Shown here: positions 56,915 to 64,000 of the stretch, piece by piece
Layout of the letters: every line of letters starts with the position of its first letter
How positions within the stretch are numbered: position 1 is the first letter of the stretch
Assembly (NCBI GenBank): GCA_037693485.1
Contig: CM075346.1
Location: forward strand, 55,051,001-55,115,000
Source: Kitagawia praeruptora
Lineage: Eukaryota; Streptophyta; Magnoliopsida; Apiales; Apiaceae
Direction: 5' to 3'
Length of the DNA stretch: 64,000 nucleotides
Notes under the pieces: model-generated
Databases searched by the model: none
What the model was told of the DNA's origin: nothing
The model's input: the letters and a program-made list of their open reading frames with translations, nothing else
Position numbers and translations under genes: made by a program

Positions 56915-58312
56915 TCATTGGTTTTCAAGTTGTTCCTCAACAAGTTTATTTCTTTCTTTGAGTTGAGTGCACTCTTTCTTGATTCTCTCATTTTCTAAAG
57001 TCTGATCCCTATAACTGATATGTAATGCTTTAAGATAAATTCTCAATTCAGTTATATTATCAGTATTATAAGCATAGGTAGTTGGAGGTACCTTTAGTTC
57101 AGAATCTTCATTCTGAGTAGAGGCCATGAGTGCATAGTTCACCTCCTCATCTGAATCTGAGGTGTCTGCCCAGTCTCTGCCTTTGGTGTATAGTGCCTTT
57201 TCAGTTTTACCCTTTTTGCACTCAGGAGCATAGTGACCCATCTCCTTACACTTGTAGCATTGAATCTCAGACTTATCTTTCTTACCAGATTTGAAGTCCT
57301 TTCCTTCAGATTTTCTAAAATTTTTCTTGTCAGACTTTGAGTAATCCTTGGAGAATCTCTTTCCCTTCTTGAAGTTCTTGAATCCCATCTTCTTGAAGGT
57401 CTTTACCATCAATGCAGCCATTTGCATCATCTCTTCATCATCTTCAGAATCAGATGATCCATCTGTGTTTGAGTCAACATCAGTGTTTGATGACTCACTT
57501 TCTGAATGGATGACCAAGGCTTTTCCTTTTGCCTTCTTCCTTGATGCTTCTTTCTTTGAAGGTTTTTCTTCAACTTTCAGAGCAACAGACTTTGACTTCC
57601 TGCTTGATCTTCTATTTCTCTGCTCCATTTCTAATTCATGAGTCTTGAGCAGTCCATAGATCTCATCAATCTCAGTGTCAGCAAGATCATTGTTGTCTCT
57701 TATAGTGGTTGCTTTCACATCCCACTTTTCAGGAAGAGAGAGAAGAAACTTGAGATTCGAGTCTTCTAGATCATATTCTTTGTTGACCAATGATAGATCA
57801 TTGAGCAGTTTACAGAATCTGTCAAATGTTTCTGTCATGGTTTCTTCAGACTTTGCCTCAAAATGCTCATACTCCTATGTGAGTATGTTCCTTCTATTCT
57901 TCTTAATTGCAGCAGTTCCTTGACATCTAACCTCAAGTGCATCCCAAATATCCTTTGCAGTTGTGCAGTTAATCACTTTGTTAGACATAACATTGTCAAG
58001 AGCACTGTGAAGTAAGTGCCTTACTTTGGCATCCTTAGCAATAGATGAAAGATCCTCAGCAGTTAGATCTTTCTTTTCCTTAGGAACCACCTTTGATTCC
58101 TCACCAGCAGCAGCAGTTAACTTTGTAGGTTTATGAGGACCTTCATAAATTCTATCAAGATATTCTGGATTTGTGGCTTCCAGAAACATGGTCATCTTTA
58201 CCTTCTAGATTGCATATTCTGATGGCTTGAGTATTGGAACCCTAATTGTTTCATACCTACTAACAGTAGTAGGTGCTTTCTCAGAACCTGATGGAGGAGG
58301 AATCTCTGCCAT
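56915..58312 (-). pseudogene. Copia-1 gag, N-terminal and zinc-knuckle part, two in-frame stops
   Basis: The ATG at 58312 gives MAEIPPPSGSEKAPTT. TAG stops occur near 58207 (at a position where Trp is expected, before KVKMTMFLEA) and near 57875 (after RRNILT). Between and after them the frame is clean: the capsid region (YLDRIYEGPHKP, VINCTTAKDIWDALE, FDRFCKLLNDLSLV, LLSLPEKWD), an acidic Ser/Asp stretch, a Lys-rich stretch, the knuckle CYKCKEMGHYAPEC and a coiled coil ending at the NA-5 insertion. Gag continues at 54615. The size and extra knuckles fit a Sirevirus-like Copia. Confidence 0.9.
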
Positions 58313-58361
58313 TGATTACTATTGTGTTTTGGATCTTTAACTGTAATAAAATAACAGATTT

Positions 58362-58373
58362 GCTCTGATACCA
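58362..58373 (-). other. Primer-binding site of Copia-1 (initiator-Met tRNA type)
   Basis: GCTCTGATACCA on the + strand reads TGGTATCAGAGC on the minus strand, 2 nt from the 5' LTR edge at 58376. Confidence 0.9.
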
Positions 58374-58375
58374 CT

Positions 58376-58986
58376 TGTTAGGTCGAATACACAATATATA
58401 TAATCAAGTACTGAATGAGTAAATAACAAGAACACACGTTTTAGTACTTAAAACTGTTTGGAATTAATAATTCCTCTCTCAGTGATGTAAAATATCACAG
58501 AGAGCTGCTCAGGTTACAATGAATGATATTCGTTCACAATGGATACCCTTCTAGGGTTAACCTAACTGTATTTATAAGATATACAGCTACATACAATCGT
58601 TAATTGATTCTCCTAAAATTAAGCTATACAATTGATATCAATTACGATTGCTACACGTCTTCTAAGTCAACTCAATCTCTTTGACAGCTATCCAATCTTC
58701 AAAGATATTGCTTCCATATTAATCTTGAATTATTCTTCAAACTCTGTTGACTTGTAGACGATTCCAGCAGACAGACTTTAGCAAACTCTGTTGCTCTCCT
58801 AACCAGCAGTGTTTGCGCTTCCTTGTGTTCAGCTAGCAGTGTTTACGCTTTCTTCTGTCAGCGTTTGCGCCTCCAGCTATCAGCGTATACTCAGACTCTG
58901 CTACGACTGCTTTCAATAACAAGTTAAACTATTTTTACCTGTAACATTTAAACACTGATATTAAATCACATCAATTATATCTAACA
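58376..58986 (-). repeat. Copia-1 5' LTR (611 bp)
   Basis: TGTTAGGTCG to ATCTAACA, same length as the 3' LTR. Probable TATA box: TATTTATAAG at 58569-58578 (CTTATAAATA on the minus strand). TTAAT follows at 58987-58991, completing the duplication with 24398-24402. Confidence 0.95.
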
Positions 58987-59193
58987 TTAATACTCGAGTA
59001 ATTAAGTCTGAGGGGACTTAGTCCTAGTAACCTAAAACCCTTGTGGTTTGAGATTGCAGCCTAACACTCGCTACATGGGTATTATTGTATAAGCCTTTTG
59101 GGGTCTCATTCATTGCACGGTTAAATAAGCATGTGTATTGTATATGGTATTATGTGTCGTAATGTAGTAATAAAGCATGAAATCCTGGCTAAC
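58987..59193 (+). other. Athila 3' non-coding region, resumed
   Basis: Continuation of 23632-24402 after the Copia insertion. No ORF. It ends where the poly(T) of L1-3 begins. Confidence 0.6.
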
Positions 59194-59310
59194 TTTTTTT
59201 TTTTTTTTGCTAATTAAAATTTTATACCAAAAGGAACAACTGATACAAATCTAGGGGCATACCCCGCGAGTCAACATCCAACCATTACAGCAAACAACAT
59301 AACATGATAC

Positions 59311-59326
59311 AAAGAATAAGAAGGTA
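59311..59326. repeat. Target-site duplication of NA-6, left copy
   Basis: AAAGAATAAGAAGGTA, repeated at 61638-61653, where its first A's merge with the NA-6 poly(A). The target is the 3' UTR of L1-3. Confidence 0.85.
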
Positions 59327-61637
59327 CGAGCTAGAAGGACAAAAGTATAGATGAGAGTCGTTTTCTCCCTTCAAACCCTAGATAGCTGCCACTAAATATT
59401 TGACTAGATCTACACCAATTAATCATCAGTAACCATAAATCTAACGCGAATTCCTTTTTCTCTACATCCTCTAACCCCTCCAGTAAATTTCTTTCTTTTT
59501 CTTAACATCGTTCCATGGTTTCGATGTTAGTGACTTTCTTTTGTGTTGTTGTGCGAGATCGCTCTATGGATCTCAGCCACTGGGTTGTGATGGGAAACTC
59601 TTCTTTGGGCTTTCTATCGTATAGGTATCACCCTGTCGTCCATAAGGTAGTTGATGTAGATGGTTTCCGTCTTTGTCTTTCCGACAAGCGTTTCTCTATT
59701 GAGGATGCGAATCCTAACGATGATTTGTTCAATCTATCGGAAGCAAGAACTCATGGGGTTTTTGGTTTGATGGTTGTAGATGAAGCTGATAGTCCTCTCT
59801 CCTCCCTTGTTGGTGGTGAGAAATACTCAGCAAATGGAGATACGCCTCTGGTTTTGTCTAAATCGGAGGGTATGGTATTGATGGTGACCTTCTTACAGGT
59901 TGGGTACTTTGTAGACGGAATCACCCATGGTGAGTTTGTTCATCAAGGTCCCACTATCGTTGTAGGAAAGGGTGTGTTTTCAGATGGGTACAAGCTGTTC
60001 GGTGGTTAACCAAGCAGAGATGGTGTTTATTTTGCGATGGGGTTTAGCCAAGCCGTTAGATGTTACGGTTTCCGAACTTGTCTGATAGATGTTGTATTCT
60101 CCTTAGAGAGCGCATACTTAGAGGGCGCTTGGTATAGATTTGGCTCTCGAAGAGTTGTCCGGCAAGTGTTGGATGGAATGATATATGGCAGTTTAGTGTA
60201 TTCTCAAGGCACGATTGTTGTTAAGCTGATTGCCTCTTTCAGAGATATTAAATGGTGGTATTTCTTGTACAGTAGTCAGGTATGGTCTAGCAAGTTTCAG
60301 GTAATGAATTTCAGTTCTGATGTTGTTAGAGCCCGCGAAGATGCTCAAAATCTGGGGATAATTGCTGGTGCCTCGGCAATTGATATCAGGTTGCGAAAAA
60401 CAGGGTCGGAGCTTCGGACCACTGTGAAATGGGTGATAGACATTGAGTCTATATTCTCGTCGGGATTTATGGAGGATATTATTGCAACGGATACTTTGGG
60501 TTGCTCTACTAGTTTTTTCTGGATATGTGGTCGTCTTATGGATGAAGGCGCTTATTATGAGGAAGATTATGTGATGGTTTTTTTGAAGGATGCTATCGGC
60601 GAAGACCTTTGGAATGGTCATGATTTTTTAGCTCTTACTTGGGTTGATGGGTCTAATGATCCATGTTCTTATGGTGATGGGTACATCCATTTTACTAGAT
60701 GGCTTATCCAGTGTCGTGTTGAGCTTCATTTGGAGTCTGAGTTTGAGGGTCTATCCTCTGTACTATGGAATGTTATTATTTCAGTAGATGAGGGCTTGGT
60801 CTTCATGGTCGTGATGATAAACGACTACTACTACGGGGTTTTTACCTTCTACTGTGGGCACTTGGTTATACACACCCTTTGCCGTTGGGATAATGGCTGG
60901 GATAATGGTCCTGATATGGATCGTGTTGGTCATATGATGATGACATTTCATGCTGATGCATTGTGTAATGTTATGGTTGCTTTAAATGCTCGTAATGATT
61001 TGCCAAGGGATTTGTTGAAACGGATGAGGGGCGAAGGGAGTTCGACTTCGTGGGATGTAGAGAAGTTGGTGAATGAACTACATGGTCTGTCGGAGTACAA
61101 CTTTTGCTGGTGGTTGATTATTTGCCAAAGGAATTTACTGAGTGTTTATGCTCAATTTGGTTTATTGGCAATGTATTGTGGGGACAGGTTGTCATGGCTT
61201 TATGGGAGATGCACAAATATGGGTGACTATATGATGACATACATTGTGCATGGTCGCATTGGTATGGACGGGGGCCCAGAAGATGGCCTGATGCCAAGTT
61301 GGCATAATTTCCTAGTTGGTTTCTTGTGGACTAGGCTTTTTCTGCTCACTACTCTGGTGAGTATTGCAATCGTGGTGATTACTGTGCGGGTAATGTATGG
61401 ATGTGCAGGAACAGGAGATTGTGGAGGGACCACTTATAGTGGTATTTTAGTCAGAATGTGTGCAACTTAGTTGTTTAGTTGTTTATTGTGTTTAGTTTAT
61501 CAGTTGATTGCTAGTTTATCTAGCATTATTGTTGTCTTTTCTTTGTTGTTCCGTTAGGTAGATGGTTTTCAAATCGCGGGGTATGCCCCTAGAGATGTAA
61601 TCATTTTCCTATGGTATAAATTTTAATTAGAAAAAAA
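59327..61637 (+). mobile_element. NA-6, non-autonomous L1-ended element (2.3 kb)
   Basis: Plus strand: 24 extra nt, ATGAGAGTCG at 59351, leader with CAAACCCTAGATAGCTGCCA, a long ORF from 59515, the hairpin at 61578-61589 and GGTATAAATTTTAATTAG plus poly(A). It is inserted in L1-3 in the opposite orientation. Confidence 0.9.
59515..61470 (+). pseudogene. NA-6 ORF: unknown Val/Trp/Cys/Tyr-rich protein, one in-frame stop
   Basis: Not recognised. One frame of 651 codons from ATG 59515 to 61470, broken only by TAA at 60007-60009, possibly a former CAA. The N-terminus reads MVSMLVTFFCVVVRDRSMDL. FNLSEARTHGVFGLMVVDEADSPL aligns loosely with NA-1 (FNLS ... FAGLWVFAKESL). The second part is rich in Trp, Cys, Tyr, Asp and Gly (WICGRLMDEGAYYEEDYVMV, WVDGSNDPCSYGDGYIHF, RWDNGWDNGPDMDRVGH), with a more hydrophobic C-terminus (WTRLFLLTTLVSIAIVVITV) that could be a membrane segment. 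Few Lys. Such a long, nearly unbroken frame in AT-rich DNA argues that it was translated. Function unknown. Confidence 0.6.
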
Positions 61638-61693
61638 AAAGAATAAGAAGGTAAACCCTACTCAACTACAACGGATGTACCAGACCTATTCTT

Positions 61694-62277
61694 TTACATG
61701 ATAAATAAGATGATGGTTGGGTCTTTCCGAACCCAAATCTTGAACATGCTACAAGAGAACAATTTCTCGCGCACCATGCGCCTGATCTCACTGCTAACAA
61801 CAGAGGTTGGATTGCCAGGGCCAGAGTTGTGCATGCGGTGGTTACGTTCCTTCCAGACATGACAGATAGTTGTGCTGAAAAACAGTTCAGCAATTGTTTT
61901 CTCCTTTGCCCCCAACTGCCTACTAACACAGTTACCTAGTTGACATTTGGACCAATTCCTAGTGAAGCGCATTGGCATGGACCTGCTAATCAAATCGAAA
62001 AACGGGCAGTCAGAGAAAATGTGGCTGACCGTCTCATCGTCCACCCCACATAGGACACACTTTGGGTCTATCTGCATTCCAAACAAGAGCATTCTATCCT
62101 TCATGAGGAGCCTATTCTTTATGGCCAACCAAGTTACAAACGAGCATTTCGGGATATTGAATTTCCCCCAAACCATATCCAACCACTGGACTTGATTTCC
62201 AGTACCCCGAATGGATGACCAAATAGAAGATAATTTAACATTCTTTGTAGACATTCCATCCCAAGTAATGGAATCAG
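61694..62277 (-). pseudogene. L1 ORF2 C-terminal fragment
   Basis: The last 190 or so codons of ORF2, open to the break at 62277: DMVWGKFNIPKCSFVTWLAI, CVLCGVDDETVSHIF, LFFSTTICHVWKERN and the common ending I-M. No stop inside, but endonuclease and RT are missing. Confidence 0.9.
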
Positions 62278-62300
62278 CGAGAATTCAGCCTTTTCAAATG

Positions 62301-62485
62301 ATTCGAGAACTCAAACATAGTATTCGAGAACTCAGTCATTAGAGAACTAAAACACCTTATTCGAGAACTCAAGCATTTCTCTGTTCGATTTCTCTAAAGA
62401 CTCTATTCGAGAACTCAAGAGTGTCCAGAATAGACTTGTTAGAGAAGTCGAGCATTAACAAGAAATGAATCATTCGAGAAGTCTG
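62301..62485. repeat. Dispersed 14-bp repeat ATTCGAGAACTCAA
   Basis: Four near-exact copies start at about 62301, 62322, 62359 and 62405. Weaker forms lie at about 62340 (AGAGAACTAAA) and 62472 (ATTCGAGAAGTC). Spacing is irregular (21-46 bp). It lies in the Copia region downstream of RNase H, next to the L1-3 junction. Confidence 0.75.
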
Positions 62486-62746
62486 ACTTATCGAAATGTT
62501 CTTTTCACTCATATAAGTTCAATTTTCACTATCTTTTAAAATTCACCAGACATATTCTATATAGAATATTAGTGATTTTCTCAAAATTTCATAGAAATTT
62601 CAAGTTGACATAATATGATTTTTCAACATATGCAACAGATTTGAAATATTTATAAATCATATTTCAGCAAACACTTACTCTAAAAATATTAAGAATTTAG
62701 ATAAAGTAAGTGTTTACTGCTGCAACAATCTAGGTGATATATTCAC

Positions 62747-62997
62747 TTAGCCAGAATCTAAAGAATTCAGCATTCCAATCTCACTAACCAACCTTGTGAA
62801 GGTGGCTTCATCTAATGGCTTAGTGAATATGTCAGCTAGTTATTTATCTGTAGAGACATAATGCAACTTAATGGTTCCATTAGTTGCATGCTCTCTGATA
62901 AAATGATATCTGATGTCAATGTGCTTTGTTCTAGAATGATTGACAGGATTGGCAACTATAGAGATTGCACTTGTGTTGTCACACATGATTGGAATTC
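62747..62997 (-). pseudogene. Copia RNase H fragment, one stop
   Basis: Minus strand: IPIMCDN at the NA-7 junction, then NPVNHSRTKHIDIRYHFIREH, LADIFTKPLDEATFTRLV and the stop at 62747-62749. A TAA lies just before LADIFTKPL, where Gln is expected. The wording differs from Copia-1, so this is another family. Confidence 0.85.
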
Positions 62998-64000
62998 TTT
63001 TTTTTTTTTTTTTGCTAATTAAAATTTTATACCAAGAAGGAACAACTTACACAATTCTGGGGGCATACCCCGCGAAATCAACATTCAGACAACAAAGCCA
63101 AACAACATTAAGTCATTTTACAATCAACAAAACATAGAACTAAGCCTATTACAAACTTAATCTGGTGCCTCCAGCAATCCTAAACAAAGGCAGTTCATTG
63201 GCCACCCAGACTGCACGAACTGCACACCCTCCAAGTCCATGAATGGCTCAGTATTTTCCTTCGAAATCACCATCTTAGCCGCAAGCAGGCTGGGTTCCCG
63301 AATCGCTACTTCGCTGGGATGGCCTCCATGCTAGTAACCAATACATTTCCTACCTTTTTGACATCCCTATAATCCACCACATCAGCCAATTTCCCCCCTC
63401 CCCGTTTCTGTAAACTCAGGTCAGAGAGAGCTCCAGTGGGTGGCTCCTCATGAAAGGGCTCCAACCCATTCCTTCTAATAAAAGCCTGTAGTAGAAGATC
63501 ACAACAAAACAGGCTCACCAGCTCCGGGGGCCTCCTACCATGAAACCATCCCAACTCATCCTTGAAAGGGTCATGACCACTGATCATAGTAAATTCCTTA
63601 ACAGCAGGAATTATTAAGCCCCTTATGTCAATGTCATTCATCAGCTTATCAATATGAACCAAGGTCTCGATCAAAGGATCTCGAAGACCATCACTATACT
63701 CAGTAGTACCAACCTCTTGATTAGGAGCGAACCCCTCTATCCCCTCATCCTTATCCCCCCTTACCAGAACAACATCCTCCCTAGCAGTAGCAAGATCTGT
63801 TACCTTAGAATCATCTTGTTGCTTCTTCCTTTCCGTCATGAGCCCCAAATCTACCGTGCCATCATTCTGAGCACCAGTATCCACCAAACCATCACAAATG
63901 GTTTGCCCCACCCCAAGGGGACTCTCCATAACAGAGACACTAACAGCCCTATAACCTTTACCGGAATTAGAAAGCACCGAAGAATTAACTTCTAATTCCT
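62998..64000 (-). mobile_element. NA-7, non-autonomous L1-ended element, partial (runs off the window)
   Basis: Poly(T), GCTAATTAAAATTTTATACC and the hairpin at 63060-63071 with one extra G, then the ORF. The 5' end is outside the window. It is inserted in the RNase H of the second Copia. Confidence 0.85.
63157..64000 (-). pseudogene. NA-7 ORF, partial: domain shared with NA-4 and tail shared with NA-1/NA-5
   Basis: Open at the window edge (..ELEVNSSVLSNSGKG) and running to a TAG at 63306. The domain YSDGLRDPLIETLVHIDKL...GLIIPAVKEFTMISGHDPF matches NA-4 (YQDGVRELLIETLFHVEKL...DPF). Near the 63306 stop another frame continues (REPSLLAAKMVISKENTEPF ... CLGLLEAPD) to a stop at 63157. That end recalls the FKAPE and FKAPQ tails of NA-1 and NA-5. 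A frameshift near the stop is likely. No K-R-V-S-F motif lies in the visible part; it could be upstream. Confidence 0.6.

Larger units (their letters stand above)
54630..56920 (-). mobile_element. NA-5, non-autonomous L1-ended element (2.3 kb)
   Basis: Minus strand: 2 extra nt, ATGAGAGTCG at 56918, a leader with AAACCCTAGCC and GCCGCCACC, the ORF, the hairpin at 54684-54695, TTTTAATTAGC and poly(A). A short + strand L1-type 3' end (55060-55195) sits inside it, near the 3' end of the gene. Confidence 0.9.
24403..58986 (-). mobile_element. Copia-1 with long 3' ORF, carrying several nested insertions
   Basis: Flanked by TTAAT on both sides (24398-24402 and 58987-58991). Two 611-bp LTRs, a PBS of initiator-Met type and a PPT set the minus orientation. 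Gene order is gag, protease, integrase, RT, RNase H, then a long extra ORF before the 3' LTR, as in Sirevirus/Maximus-type Copia elements. Nested inside are NA-4 with L1-2 and NA-3 (30502-39723), a gag-only Gypsy (41412-51826) and NA-5 (54630-56920). Every coding part has at least one stop or shift. Confidence 0.9.
6577..59193 (+). mobile_element. Decayed Athila-type Gypsy element, host of most nested insertions
   Basis: Order on the + strand is gag, protease, RT, RNase H, integrase, a spacer, then an extra ORF (22462-23631) and a 3' non-coding part that resumes at 58987 after the Copia insertion. The extra ORF downstream of pol and the gag wording (KCPHHGMPDWM) are typical of the Athila clade. 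Interior breaks are NA-1 (8320-10635), NA-2 (11149-13176), L1-1 (16515-22342) and Copia-1 (24403-58986). Left and right LTRs are not in the window. The right limit is where L1-3 begins. Confidence 0.85.
59194..62277 (-). mobile_element. L1-3, 5'-truncated L1 split by NA-6
   Basis: Poly(T), then GCTAATTAAAATTTTATACC, the hairpin at 59254-59265 and CATGATACAAAGAATAAGAAGGTA up to 59326; it resumes at 61654 with AACCCTACTC and the ORF2 C-terminus. Similarity to intact L1s stops near 62277. No TSD could be matched: the right flank is Copia sequence, the left is Athila. Confidence 0.85.
62278..62997 (-). mobile_element. Second Copia element, 3' part (RNase H and downstream)
   Basis: Minus strand. 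RNase H codons are at 62747-62997; below them lies non-coding sequence with ATTCGAGAACTCAA repeats. No LTR is present between this and L1-3, so the low-coordinate side of the element has been lost or lies elsewhere. NA-7 interrupts its RNase H on the right. Confidence 0.75.

Noticed and set aside
1..64000. Host genes, CRISPR arrays, bacterial operon features
   Set aside because: All sizeable ORFs belong to retroelements; no host exon pattern, repeats with spacers, or ribosome-binding-site-led gene rows were seen.

Overview
This window looks like gene-free, retrotransposon-packed DNA of a flowering plant, probably a eudicot. It contains Athila-type and chromovirus-type Gypsy elements, Copia elements primed by initiator-Met tRNA, and plant L1 LINEs. 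I found no host gene, tRNA, rRNA or CRISPR array. The species cannot be read from the sequence.

Layout. (1) 1-6576: the 3' LTR of a Copia element (13-511) adjoins part of a long Gypsy-type LTR (512-6576), which a dead 5'-truncated L1 interrupts (2140-5527). (2) 6577-59193: a decayed Athila element on the + strand (gag, protease, RT, RNase H, integrase, then a separate 389-aa ORF at 22462-23631). It is split by two small L1-ended elements (NA-1, NA-2), a full-length L1 (16515-22342) and a Copia element (24403-58986, minus strand, TSD TTAAT). (3) That Copia carries a long extra ORF between RNase H and its 3' LTR. It is split by NA-4 (which itself holds a full-length L1 and NA-3), by a gag-only Gypsy with 3.6-kb LTRs (41412-51826, TSD AATAG) and by NA-5. 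(4) 59194-62277: a 5'-truncated L1 holding NA-6. (5) 62278-64000: the RNase H end of another Copia, cut by NA-7, which runs off the window. Target-site duplications or clean junctions support most of this nesting, which reaches four layers: Athila > Copia > NA-4 > L1/NA-3.

The most interesting content is the family I call NA-1 to NA-7. These are 1.6-2.3 kb elements where own sequence can be measured, with 10-18 bp TSDs and poly(A) tails. They share both ends with the resident L1 family. The 5' end begins ATGAGAGTC, followed by a CTCTCTAA-rich leader with a telo-box-like AAACCCTA in several members. The 3' end has a GGGG-TATG-CCCC hairpin, then TATAAAATTTTAATTAGC and poly(A). Their interior has no endonuclease or RT. 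It encodes proteins I do not recognise. One type carries tandem K-R-V-S-F repeats that match the RVxF docking motif for protein phosphatase 1. Another is rich in Val, Trp, Cys and Tyr. Several members share a C-terminal tail ending in A-P-(E/Q/D), which suggests one modular superfamily. I infer that they move with the L1 machinery in trans.

The two full-length L1 copies each have an uninterrupted 1198-codon ORF2 but a different single-base frameshift in ORF1. Older elements decay largely by C-to-T changes. The Athila gag/protease frame has nine stops (seven TAG, two TAA) and no frameshift in 1.74 kb. Frames and junctions were read by eye. Family names rest on motif recognition, not on searches.
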